Shown here: in pieces, positions 1 to 8,284 of the stretch
Layout: each line of letters starts with the position of its first letter
Position numbering within the stretch: position 1 is the first letter of the stretch
Origin: VRUE01 sp963703175
GTDB lineage: Bacteria; Actinomycetota; Thermoleophilia; Solirubrobacterales; 70-9
Length of the DNA stretch: 64,000 nucleotides
Reading direction: 5' to 3'
Assembly: GCA_963703175.1 (NCBI GenBank)
Contig: OY969794.1
Span: forward strand, 62,001-126,000
Notes under the pieces: generated by a model
The model's database searches: none
Seen by the model: the letters and a program-made list of their open reading frames with translations, nothing else
What the model was told of the DNA's origin: nothing
Made by a program: the position numbers and the translations under genes

Positions 1-2826
1 AGCAGGATCGCCACCGTTGCCCCGGGGCGGATCCGCTACCGCCACGGCAGCGAGCTCCTCCTCGATTTCACCTTCGGTCTCGCTGTCGTCGCTGAGCTTG
101 GCCAGCTCAACGTCGTCGGCGAAGGCCGGGACGGTGCCATCGATCGCGGCGATTCGCTCCCGCCTGCGGGCGAAGCCCGGCTCGCGTTCTTTCCAGGCGG
201 TCAGTACCGGCGAGGCGATAAAGATCGAGGAATAGGTACCGGAGATGATCCCGACCAGCATCGCGAAGGCGAAGTCCTGCAGCGTCGCGCCGCCGAAGAC
301 GAGCAGCGAGGCGACCGCGAGCAGGGTCGAGAAGCTGGTCGCCAATGAGCGGGTCAGCACCTCGCTCATCGAGCGGTTGACGATCTGTGAGAAGGCTGCC
401 CGCGGCATCCGCGGCAGGTTCTCCCGGATGCGGTCGAAAACGATGATCGTGTCGTAGAGCGAGTAGCCCAAAATGGTCAGGAAGGCGGCGACCGTACCGC
501 TCGTCACCTCCCGGCCAGTAAGCGAGTAGACGCCCGCGGTGATCAAGATGTCGTGGAAGATCGCGATCAGCACTGGCACCGCGAACTTCGGGTCAAAGCG
601 GAAAGCGACGTAGGCGCAGATCACCAACAGGGAGAAGATCAGCGCCTTCAGCGCAGTATTGGCCACCTGCTGACCAAAGGTCGGCCCGACGCTGGTGCTG
701 TCGAAGCCATTCGCAACCACACCGAATTCCGACTCGAGCGCCGACTGCGCTTTTGCCACCTGATTGGGACCCAGCTGCCGGGCTTGGATCTGAAAGACGT
801 TGTCGCCGAATTCGGGGTCCGAAACCTGCTGAATCTCCTCGCTGGAGATGCCCGCTTCATCGAGCGTGTCGCGTACGCCTTCCTCGTCGGTCGGCTTAGT
901 CAGCGCTACCTTGACCCGCGTTCCGGACTCGAAGTCGATACCGAAATTGAGCTGCTTAGTGGCGAGGGCAAGGGCACCGACAAGCAGAATCACACCGGAG
1001 ATTGAGAAGAACCAGCGACTCGCGCCCATGAAGTCGAAGTGCCAGCGCATCCCCTCGCGCGAAGCGCCGAGCACACTCGGCGAGCGCAGTAGTCGCGAGC
1101 GGCTCATGCTGAGCAGCAGTGCCTGGGTGAATACGACCGCGGTCAGCAGCGAGACGATCGTGCCGATGCCGAGGACGAAGGCAAAACCCTTGACCCCGGC
1201 GGTCGCCAGCACGAAGAGGATGAAGGCGGTCAAAAGGGTGACTACGTTGGCGTCGACGATCGTCGCGATCCCGCGGCGGTAGCCGGCGGCGATCGCACTC
1301 GCCATCGGTCTGCCGGCGCGCACCTCCTCCTTGATCCGCTCGAAAATGACGATGTTGGAGTCGGCCGCGACCCCAATCGTCAGGACCAACCCCGCGATTC
1401 CCGGCAGCGTCAGGGTGATCGGGATCAGTTTGATCAAGGCGAAGAAGATCACCCCGTAGGCACCCAAAGCGATTACCGCGATCAGACCGAGGACGCGGTA
1501 ATAGAGCAGTAGGAAGATGACCACCAGGGCGAGTCCGATCACGCCGGCCTTGATCCCGGCGTGGAGTGCCTGGGTGCCCAGCGTCGCCGAAACCTGGGTC
1601 TGGCTGATCAGCTTCAGGTTGATCGGCAGAGCGCCGATCTGCAGGAAGGTCGCCAGATCCTGGGCTTCCTGAATACTGCTGAAACCGCCCGAGATCTGAG
1701 CGCCGGTACGACCGTCTATCCCGTCCGGGTTCTGGGAGAAGTCGATGATCGGCCGCGTCTTGACTTCGTTGTCGAGGACGACGGCGAAATGACCCGAGAG
1801 TGCCGCCGCCTGTTCCCCAGAGGCCGGCCCAATCGCCCGTGCCTGTCCGCGCTGGGCGATTTGCCGGGTTACGTCCTGGAAGGCCTGCTGGCCCTTGTCG
1901 GTGAACTGGAAGGTGACGTTGGGCTGACCTAGTTCGTCGGTTTCCTGCTTCGGGTTGGTGATATCGGTGCCCGAAAGCGCCGGGTTGTCTTTAAGCGCGT
2001 ACCAGCCGGCGTTCTCGATGCCCTCAACCGGCTTGCCATTTGGATCGCTGGGCTGTTCGGAGACGACAATCGTGCCCGGGGGAACTGCCAGGACGCTTTG
2101 GCATTCGCCGAGTTCGCCGTCTTTGCATTCCTTTTTATGCGCACGTTTCTTCCCGGTAGCGCTGATGAAGAGGTCTTCCTTGGAGAACTCGGGGCCGGCG
2201 ATCAGCTTGTGCTGGGCAGTGCCGTCGAAGAGGTAGTAGCGCGTTTTGGTCGTCGAGCAGGTCGTACAGTCGGGTACCGGCTTCTGTTCCGCGGCCAGCT
2301 TGACGGCCCCGTAGGCAGTCGGGTAGGCGCCAGCGAGAATCAACTGCACGTTCTCCTGTTTTTTGACGCTACGACCGGCGGCTTCCCATTCTTTGTCTGC
2401 TTCTTTGGTCGCTTCCGCGGGGGGTTCCTGCCCCGGGACGCCGCCAATCACGCTCTCGCGGCCGATCAAGTTCGGTTCCCAGTCGTAAAACTGGAGCTGG
2501 GCGGTGCTGCCAACCTGTTCAATCGCCCGCTCGGCATTGGTCACGTCGGGCAAGCTGACCGAGATCTCGGTGGTGCCGAGACGGGCCACCTCAGGCTCGG
2601 AGACGCCGAGCTTGTCGATCCGCTCGCGCACGATTTCGATCGAGCGTTCGATGTCTTCGCCGGTGACTTCCTTCACCTGGCCGGTCGGGGTCCCTTGGTA
2701 GACGAGCTGAACGCCGCCTTTTAGATCGAGGCCCAGCTTGGTCGGCTTGCTGGCAACCACTAGCGCCGAGACGACGATCAGCGCCAGGACGAAAAGCAAC
2801 ACAAATGCGTTTCTGCGCCGTTTCAT
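1..2826 (-). CDS. secDF: Fused protein translocase SecD-SecF (partial, C-terminus outside window)
   Basis: Proton-driven Sec accessory protein that helps pull secreted proteins across the cytoplasmic membrane. The frame is open from the ATG at 2826 to the window edge, 942 codons without a stop. It opens with a membrane helix at residues 7-26, followed by the SecD motif LGLDLKGG and a long periplasmic region. A SecD membrane block follows (about 440-590, with GVAADSNIVIFERIKEE). At about residue 593 a SecF half starts without any stop or new gene: MRWHFDFMG, then LNFGIDFESGTR, then its own membrane block (YDTIIVFDRIREN). SecD and SecF are separate proteins in many bacteria, and fusions are known (for example in Bacillus). 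The visible end is an acidic cytoplasmic tail. It starts 4 bp after the PAS/zinc-ribbon gene, so it is probably the last gene of the ruv operon. Confidence 0.95.
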   Translation of the reverse strand, partial: MKRRRNAFVLLFVLALIVVSALVVASKPTKLGLDLKGGVQLVYQGTPTGQVKEVTGEDIERSIEIVRERIDKLGVSEPEVARLGTTEISVSLPDVTNAERAIEQVGSTAQLQFYDWEPNLIGRESVIGGVPGQEPPAEATKEADKEWEAAGRSVKKQENVQLILAGAYPTAYGAVKLAAEQKPVPDCTTCSTTKTRYYLFDGTAQHKLIAGPEFSKEDLFISATGKKRAHKKECKDGELGECQSVLAVPPGTIVVSEQPSDPNGKPVEGIENAGWYALKDNPALSGTDITNPKQETDELGQPNVTFQFTDKGQQAFQDVTRQIAQRGQARAIGPASGEQAAALSGHFAVVLDNEVKTRPIIDFSQNPDGIDGRTGAQISGGFSSIQEAQDLATFLQIGALPINLKLISQTQVSATLGTQALHAGIKAGVIGLALVVIFLLLYYRVLGLIAVIALGAYGVIFFALIKLIPITLTLPGIAGLVLTIGVAADSNIVIFERIKEEVRAGRPMASAIAAGYRRGIATIVDANVVTLLTAFILFVLATAGVKGFAFVLGIGTIVSLLTAVVFTQALLLSMSRSRLLRSPSVLGASREGMRWHFDFMGASRWFFSISGVILLVGALALATKQLNFGIDFESGTRVKVALTKPTDEEGVRDTLDEAGISSEEIQQVSDPEFGDNVFQIQARQLGPNQVAKAQSALESEFGVVANGFDSTSVGPTFGQQVANTALKALIFSLLVICAYVAFRFDPKFAVPVLIAIFHDILITAGVYSLTGREVTSGTVAAFLTILGYSLYDTIIVFDRIRENLPRMPRAAFSQIVNRSMSEVLTRSLATSFSTLLAVASLLVFGGATLQDFAFAMLVGIISGTYSSIFIASPVLTAWKEREPGFARRRERIAAIDGTVPAFADDVELAKLSDDSETEGEIEEELAAVAVADPPRGNGGDPA

Positions 2827-2830
2827 CCCT

Positions 2831-3286
2831 TCAACCCTCCGGCGTCAGGACGATCAGCAGGCCGCCATCGTCGTCGTAGGCTGGAAAAACGTCGGCGACA
2901 GCCTCGGCGGGAAGGTCACCCTCGGCGTTGACCGAGACTTTCTTGCCCAGCGAGCGGACGCCCCACTCGAGCGAGGTCTCGATCGGATCCCCGTTGTCCC
3001 CGCCCTGGATCCACTGCAGTCCGAGGACCTCTTTTACTGGCCGCCCGATCACGTCCTCGTCGGTCAGCCCGGTCAGCTCGAAGCTTCCCCGGCCGGCATC
3101 AATCACTCGCGCCTGCTGGTCGCAGACGAAGAAAGCCGCATTGGGAGCCGGGTAGTAGTCGTCGAGCAGCTCGAATACGAAGCCGAAGCCGCATTTTGAG
3201 CAGCCCTTGGGCCGGGTGCTGAAACCGGCTGTCCGGTCGGCGCTCAGCTCCCTGTTCCCGCAGTTGGGGCAGATGAAGAAAGGCAT
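2831..3286 (-). CDS. Zinc-ribbon plus PAS-domain protein
   Basis: 151 aa. The N-terminus holds a four-cysteine zinc ribbon (C6, C9, C29, C32: CPNC...CSKC). It is followed by a PAS-like sensor fold (about residues 42-140) with the typical segments AAFFVCDQQARVIDAG, LTDEDVIGRPVKEVLGL and a C-terminal strand ending GGLLIVLTPEG. No output domain is present, so it probably works through a partner. It lies 27 bp after ruvB and 4 bp before secDF on the same strand, so it is co-transcribed with Holliday-junction and Sec genes. What it senses cannot be read from the sequence. Confidence 0.75.
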   Translation of the reverse strand: MPFFICPNCGNRELSADRTAGFSTRPKGCSKCGFGFVFELLDDYYPAPNAAFFVCDQQARVIDAGRGSFELTGLTDEDVIGRPVKEVLGLQWIQGGDNGDPIETSLEWGVRSLGKKVSVNAEGDLPAEAVADVFPAYDDDGGLLIVLTPEG

Positions 3287-3313
3287 CCCCCGCTCAGGTT
3301 ACTGAGAGTGGGC

Positions 3314-4372
3314 TCAGAACAGGCTGTGCGTTCCTTTAGGCACCGGCACGCCTAGATGTTCATAAGCCCGTTGGGTCAGGACTCGGCCGCGCGGAGTCCG
3401 CTTCAGCATGCCCTGCTGGAGCAGATACGGCTCAAGTACATCCTCGATCGTGTCCTGCTCCTCGCCGACGGCAATAGCCAGGGTCGAGAGCCCAACCGGA
3501 CCACCGCCGAACTTGCTCGCCACCGTGTCGAGCAGGTTGCGGTCGCTGCGATCGAGACCTCCGGCGTCAACCTCAAGCATCGCCAGCCCAGCCGCGGCCA
3601 CGTCAGCGTCAATACAGCCGCTGCCCTTGACCTGGGCAAAGTCGCGCACCCGCTTCAAGAGTCGGTTGGCGACCCGCGGCGTGCCACGCGAGCGCGAGGC
3701 GATCGTGCGGGCGCCGTCGGCATCGATCTCAATCTCGAGGATGCCAGCCGAGCGCTCGATGATCTCGGCCAGGTGCTCGGGGCTGTAGTGCTCGAGCCGG
3801 TGGCTGACACCGAAACGGTCGCGCAGGGGCGTCGTCAGCAAGCCCGCCCGGGTCGTCGCCCCAACCAGCGTGAACGGCGGCAGCGGCAAGGTCACGGTGC
3901 GAGCGCCAGCGCCCTGTCCGAGCACGACCGGCAGCTCTCCATCCTCCATCGCTGGGTAGAGCGTCTCCTCGACCGCGCGGCCGAGGCGGTGGATCTCGTC
4001 GATGAAGAAGACGCTGCCGGGCTCGAGCGACGTAAGAAAAGAGGCCACGTCGGCCTTGCGCTCCAGCGCCGGGCCAGCGGTCTGCACCAGCGGCACCTTC
4101 ATCTCGGCGGCGACGATGTGGGCGAGCGAGGTCTTGCCGAGCCCCGGTGGACCGGCGAGTAGCACGTGATCGAGAGGCTCGCCACGTCGCCGCGCCGCCT
4201 CGATGAAAATCGCCAGCTGGTCGGTGACCTGCGCCTGATTGACGAAGTCATTGAGGTTCGGCGGCCGCAGCGAACGGTCGAGGTCTTCGTCGGGTATATC
4301 GGCGCGCGCATCGTGGATACGCACCTCGGGCTCCTCGTCGATTCCGGGCGTTCTGATGCGCTTCTCGTTCAC
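3314..4372 (-). CDS. ruvB: Holliday junction branch migration helicase RuvB
   Basis: 352 aa, close to the usual RuvB length. AAA+ motor that drives branch migration of Holliday junctions with RuvA. Visible motifs: Walker A GPPGLGKT (about residue 72), Walker B FIDEIHRL, sensor segment LVGATTRAGLLTTPLRDRFG, and the winged-helix C-terminus ending RTPRGRVLTQRAYEHLG. The start codon overlaps the ruvA stop by 4 bp (ATGA), showing translational coupling in the ruvC-ruvA-ruvB order. Confidence 0.98.
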   Translation of the reverse strand: MNEKRIRTPGIDEEPEVRIHDARADIPDEDLDRSLRPPNLNDFVNQAQVTDQLAIFIEAARRRGEPLDHVLLAGPPGLGKTSLAHIVAAEMKVPLVQTAGPALERKADVASFLTSLEPGSVFFIDEIHRLGRAVEETLYPAMEDGELPVVLGQGAGARTVTLPLPPFTLVGATTRAGLLTTPLRDRFGVSHRLEHYSPEHLAEIIERSAGILEIEIDADGARTIASRSRGTPRVANRLLKRVRDFAQVKGSGCIDADVAAAGLAMLEVDAGGLDRSDRNLLDTVASKFGGGPVGLSTLAIAVGEEQDTIEDVLEPYLLQQGMLKRTPRGRVLTQRAYEHLGVPVPKGTHSLF

Positions 4373-4962
4373 GCTGCCTTGCTCCCGCCAGCCTTGCGCA
4401 AGGCGCTCGCCAGCAGCTCCTCGGCATCACCGCCATCGATCCCATCTAGTAGCTGCTCAGCTTCCAACGGCGCATAGCCGAGGTTGACGAGACCATCGCG
4501 AGCCAGCGAGCGCGGGTCGCCGTCCTCCGTAACGGCCAACGCGACTTCTTCCTCCAGTGCACCGGTGACCTTCTCACGCAGCTCAACGATGATCCGCTCC
4601 GCCGTCCGTTTGCCGATTCCCGGCGCCGCCTGGAAACGCTTAGCATCGCCGGCAGCGATCGCCCGCAGCAACTCGCGCGCCGGACCGCCAGAAAGCACCG
4701 AGATCGCGACTTTCGGTCCGACCCCGCTGACCGAGACCAGCTGACCGAAAAGGTCGCGCTCCTCCTCCGAAGCAAAGCCGAACAAGGCCAGAGAGTCCTC
4801 ACGGGCAACTAACTCGGCGTGCAGGAAGGTCTCGCGGCCGGTTGCCGGCACCGCCTTTAGCGTTTCAGCCGAGACGGTGAGCTTGTAGCCGACTCCGCCG
4901 GCATCGATCACAACGTGATCTGGGCGTCGCACCATCACCTCACCACGGACAGCCGCGATCAT
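4369..4962 (-). CDS. ruvA: Holliday junction DNA-binding protein RuvA
   Basis: 197 aa. Tetrameric junction-binding subunit of RuvAB. The N-terminal OB domain begins MIAAVRGEVMVRRPDHVVIDAGGVGY. The two helix-hairpin-helix motifs are visible as LVSVSGVGPKVAISVLSG and FQAAPGIGKRTAERIIVELREK. The C-terminal domain III that contacts RuvB ends in DGLVNLGYAPLEAEQLL. It overlaps ruvC upstream and ruvB downstream by 4 bp each. Confidence 0.98.
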   Translation of the reverse strand: MIAAVRGEVMVRRPDHVVIDAGGVGYKLTVSAETLKAVPATGRETFLHAELVAREDSLALFGFASEEERDLFGQLVSVSGVGPKVAISVLSGGPARELLRAIAAGDAKRFQAAPGIGKRTAERIIVELREKVTGALEEEVALAVTEDGDPRSLARDGLVNLGYAPLEAEQLLDGIDGGDAEELLASALRKAGGSKAA

Positions 4963-5471
4963 CTCGCCGTCCCCTGGGCCAGCTCTGCCGCTTGGCGATG
5001 CCCGGCTCCGCCGCCGTGGCAGATCGCCACGGCGAGCGCATCGGCGGCGTGATCCGGGGTGGGCAACTCAGGCAACCCGAGCAGCGTCCCGACCATCCGC
5101 TGGACTTGCTTCTTATCCGCTGCCCCGCTGCCGCAGACGGCCATCTTGATTGCCTGGGGCGTGTAGGCGGTGCAACTGACGCCGGCCTGGGCAGCGGCCA
5201 ACATCGCTACGCCACTTGCCTGACCGACGACCATCGCCGTGCGCACGTTCTTGCCAAAAAAGACGTCCTCGATCGCCAGCGCCTTCGGCTCGTGCCAAGC
5301 AAGCAGCTCGCTCAACTCGCCGTGGATCCGCTCCAAGCGGCGCTCCATCGGCAACTCGGCGGTCGTTTCGACCACGCCGCCGTCGAGTGCGACCATGCGA
5401 TTGCCCTCGACCCGGACGATGCCGAATCCAAGGTTGGCGGCGCCGGGGTCAATCCCCATCACTACTTGCAT
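4959..5471 (-). CDS. ruvC: Crossover junction endodeoxyribonuclease RuvC
   Basis: 170 aa from the chosen ATG. Resolves Holliday junctions. Acidic catalytic residues are visible in GIDPGAANLGFGIV, LAIEDVFFGKN and HAADALAVAICH; the DNA-binding segment is YTPQAIKMAVCGSGAADKKQVQRMV. The frame extends upstream to a GTG at 5543, but that extension has no RuvC homology. I therefore start at the ATG at 5471 (MQVVMGIDPG); the next ATG (MGIDPG) is also possible. The gene opens the ruvCAB operon, with 135 bp between it and yebC. Confidence 0.96.
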   Translation of the reverse strand: MQVVMGIDPGAANLGFGIVRVEGNRMVALDGGVVETTAELPMERRLERIHGELSELLAWHEPKALAIEDVFFGKNVRTAMVVGQASGVAMLAAAQAGVSCTAYTPQAIKMAVCGSGAADKKQVQRMVGTLLGLPELPTPDHAADALAVAICHGGGAGHRQAAELAQGTAR

Positions 5472-5606
5472 AAGAAGTGATTCTGGGAGGAACCCCGGAT
5501 GCCTTCCCTGAGACCACCTGACGCGGCACCAGACCGCACCCACCTCCTCGCAAATAGCGCTACTATTCGCTCGTCGGCGTGCACGCCCTGGCTTGGTCAG
5601 GAGGTC

Positions 5607-6356
5607 TCAGGCGGCCAACTCTTGAAGCACGTCGTCGGGGATGTCGAAGTTGGCGTGGACCTCGTTGACGTCGTCGTCGTCTTCCAGGTCTTCGATCAGC
5701 CCCAGGAGCGATTTCGCCTCGTTTCCTTTGACTTCAACCGTGCTCGTTGGCTCCATCGTTACGTCGGCGGACTGAACCTCGACCCCACCTGCTTCCAAGG
5801 CCTCGCGAACTGCGCTTAGGCTCACCGGCTCGCAAAGCACCCGCAGCAGGTCGCCATCCTCGCTGACGTCCTCCGCACCCGCGTCGATTGCGGCGATCAG
5901 GTCGTCCTCGCCATAGCGAGTGCCGTCGACTACGACCACGCCCCGTTTCTCGAAGATCCAGGCAACCGAACCAGGCTCGCCCAGGCTGCCGTTGTGCTTA
6001 GTGAAGGCGTGGCGCACTTCGGCACTGGTGCGGTTGCGATTATCGGTCAGCGCCTCGACCAGAAGGGCGACGCCACCGGGCCCGTAGCCCTCGAAGACGA
6101 CGCTTTCAATCGCGTCGGCGTCAGCACCCGCACCGGTGCCGCGGTCGATCGCCCGCTGGATGTTGTCCTTGGGCATAGAGGCGTCGCGGGCCTTTTGGAT
6201 CGCCGTCGCCAATGCCGGACTGTTGTCGGGATCACCGCCGCCATCGCGCGCCGCAACCGTGATCGCTCGCGCCAACTTGGTGAAGAGCTTGCCGCGTTTA
6301 GCGTCGGCAGCGCCCTTCTTGTGTTTTATCGAGGACCACTTCGAATGCCCGGACAT
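5607..6356 (-). CDS. yebC: YebC/TACO1 family protein
   Basis: 249 aa. Begins with the family signature MSGHSKWSSIKHKKGAAD and contains ARAITVAARDGGGDPDNS, MPKDNIQRAIDRGTG and the acidic C-terminal domain. YebC proteins are variously described as transcription regulators and as ribosome-associated factors that help synthesis of proline-rich stretches. The frame is open upstream of this ATG, but the extra 59 residues do not belong to the family. It lies upstream of ruvC on the same strand, its common location. Only 13 bp separate its start from the start of the divergent membrane gene. Confidence 0.95.
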   Translation of the reverse strand: MSGHSKWSSIKHKKGAADAKRGKLFTKLARAITVAARDGGGDPDNSPALATAIQKARDASMPKDNIQRAIDRGTGAGADADAIESVVFEGYGPGGVALLVEALTDNRNRTSAEVRHAFTKHNGSLGEPGSVAWIFEKRGVVVVDGTRYGEDDLIAAIDAGAEDVSEDGDLLRVLCEPVSLSAVREALEAGGVEVQSADVTMEPTSTVEVKGNEAKSLLGLIEDLEDDDDVNEVHANFDIPDDVLQELAA

Positions 6357-6369
6357 CGTTTGCCATTCT

Positions 6370-6828
6370 ATGAGTAACGGGATGCGTTCAGAGACCGCCA
6401 CCCACTCACACGGAATTAGCCCTGTTCGGGGCCTGGCGGCAAGCTTTGTCTTCATCATCATGCTGCTCACCGCCCTCGCCCTCTGGACGGCGATCCCGGT
6501 GGGCTGGATCTGGATCGGCTCACAGGTCGCCACGACCCAGTTTCCAGCCGAGGGGCCCTACGCTGTGGTCGCGGTCGGGATCATCGTCACGATCATCCTC
6601 GACGCCTGGCTGATCGGCCGCCTCAACGCCCTCTACATGAACATCACCGGCACTAACCGGCTGGCACCGATGCGACCAACTTGGCTCAAAAGCATGCGCG
6701 ATACCGGCGGCAACACTGGCACCACCACCGTCGTCGAGGCCGTGATGATGGGCTCGGTGCTACTTGCCGGCCTGGTCTTCGTCGGCTGGTTCTTTCTGCT
6801 TGCCGGGTCGCCGCTGCCGAATCAGTAG
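6370..6828 (+). CDS. Small membrane protein with three or so helices
   Basis: 152 aa, function not recognised. Hydrophobic segments at about residues 18-45 (GLAASFVFIIMLLTALALWT), 60-80 (YAVVAVGIIVTIILDAWLI) and 120-145 (VMMGSVLLAGLVFVGWFFLLAG) suggest an integral membrane protein with short loops. Two in-frame ATGs lie near the start (6370 and 6382). It is divergent from yebC with only 13 bp between start codons, so their promoters must overlap each other's coding starts. Confidence 0.7.
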   Translation: MSNGMRSETATHSHGISPVRGLAASFVFIIMLLTALALWTAIPVGWIWIGSQVATTQFPAEGPYAVVAVGIIVTIILDAWLIGRLNALYMNITGTNRLAPMRPTWLKSMRDTGGNTGTTTVVEAVMMGSVLLAGLVFVGWFFLLAGSPLPNQ

Positions 6829-6861
6829 TACCTCTCCGACTAGTTGTAAATAGTATTTTGG

Positions 6862-8265
6862 TTGGTGGCCGAGACAGCTGAGAGGAGCGAGGCGACCATT
6901 TCGGTGCGGCCGATCTGTGCCACCTGCTGGAAGAGCGGCGGAGATGGAGGGGGAGAATTCATCGGGGACTTGGCCGCTGACGGTCAGCTGGACCGGCTTC
7001 GGGGTGTTCTTTCAGAGGGGGGCACGGTCTGGGTGGAGACCTGGCTCGATGGGCTCACTGAAAGCCAGCGTGAATGGCTTGAAGGCGAGTACCCAGTTTG
7101 GAGCGCCCTTCCAACCCCAAACGTGGATTGGACTCCGATGCACCGGGTGCTTGAGGCAATTGGACTCGAGGCGCCATCGCCGCATCTGGAGGACGCTGAG
7201 CCTGGCTCGAGCCGGCTGCTGCGGGCTCTCCCATTCGCCTACTCGCGCGGGGCATTCGGCACGGTTCGCGACGCGCTGTCGGAAGACCGAGTGGTTAACG
7301 AACTCGCCCAAGCGTGCGGGGACGAACCGCTGACGACCTTCCCCACCGCCGGCTTCATGCCGGGCAACGTCCATCCGGATAGCGTCGAGGTCGCTTACAC
7401 CGTGCTCCACGCGACGCTTTCGGTCGTCGGCAACGCAGTCGTCTCGGTGCGGCTGCCCGACCTTCTTTGCCCGGCAAACTCTGGTGTGCTGGGTCACGTC
7501 TCACCTCGAGCGCTGGTACCGATGGACGTGCTGACTCGATTCCTGCCGCAAGGGCGGACGGCCAGTGGGCGCGAGGTCGCCGAGGCAATCGGCATGCATC
7601 AGGCGACCAGCGCCCGGGCAGTCGCGGCGCAGATTCGCGATCGTCTGAGGCGAATCGAACAGCTAGCGGCAACACTGAACGCCGAAGGCGACCATGGCGA
7701 CGAAAAGCCGGAGCTGAAGGTCGAAGTCTTAGGGGCAGCGAAGATGATCGACGAACTGGCCGAGACGACGCATCAACTCGATCGCAACCTATCGACGATT
7801 CTGCGCCGGTTCGGCGGGGAGATCTCAGACGCTCCGAAGAAGGTCCAGGAGCTAGTTCCCGCCGAGACCAAGAGGCGGTACAGCTTCGCGCTCGACAACG
7901 TCCGCGCACTCCATGAGGACTGCCGGCTCACGTCCCAAGTCGTGCGGCATGAGCTCACTGCCTATGAGCAGTCTCAGCGGGAGCACTTCCAGTTCGTCGC
8001 CACGGTGCTCGCGTCCATCGTCCTCATTCCCACTCTGATAGCCAGCGTTCTTGGGGTGAACCTGGGAGTTCCGGGCGAGCACAGCCGGGTGGGCTTTCTC
8101 GCCTTCGTGGCGGCGATCGGCGGCCTCGGCGCTGTCGGGTATTCCGCACTCCGCAAAGCGGAGGAATACAACTGGTCCCCTCCTCGCCATGAGCTTCGAC
8201 CACAGATCGCCTGGGCAACGGCCATCGTTGTCGCGCTGGTGGCCGTGCTGCTGGTCGTCTCCTAG
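6862..8265 (+). CDS. CorA-like divalent-cation transporter homologue (divergent)
   Basis: 467 aa. The C-terminal third resembles CorA/MIT transporters: a long charged helical region (YSFALDNVRALHEDCRLTSQVV), then LASIVLIPTLIASVLGVNLGVPG, a second helix and a short tail. The hallmark GMN motif appears as GVN, and a third hydrophobic segment ends the protein. The N-terminal half (CATCWKSGGDGGG..., residues 1-230) is not recognised. Start is TTG at 6862 or GTG at 6865; no strong ribosome site decides. It converges on the aminopeptidase gene. A Mg2+ or related ion channel role is inference. Confidence 0.6.
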   Translation: MVAETAERSEATISVRPICATCWKSGGDGGGEFIGDLAADGQLDRLRGVLSEGGTVWVETWLDGLTESQREWLEGEYPVWSALPTPNVDWTPMHRVLEAIGLEAPSPHLEDAEPGSSRLLRALPFAYSRGAFGTVRDALSEDRVVNELAQACGDEPLTTFPTAGFMPGNVHPDSVEVAYTVLHATLSVVGNAVVSVRLPDLLCPANSGVLGHVSPRALVPMDVLTRFLPQGRTASGREVAEAIGMHQATSARAVAAQIRDRLRRIEQLAATLNAEGDHGDEKPELKVEVLGAAKMIDELAETTHQLDRNLSTILRRFGGEISDAPKKVQELVPAETKRRYSFALDNVRALHEDCRLTSQVVRHELTAYEQSQREHFQFVATVLASIVLIPTLIASVLGVNLGVPGEHSRVGFLAFVAAIGGLGAVGYSALRKAEEYNWSPPRHELRPQIAWATAIVVALVAVLLVVS

Positions 8266-8267
8266 GA

Positions 8268-8284
8268 CGTCTGGCGCTCAGACG
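8268..8284. terminator. Hairpin between convergent genes
   Basis: CGTCTG / CAGACG, a 6-bp stem with a 5-nt loop, lies exactly where the CorA-like gene and the aminopeptidase gene converge. It overlaps the aminopeptidase stop codon. There is no clear T tract, so terminator function is likely but not proven. Confidence 0.4.
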
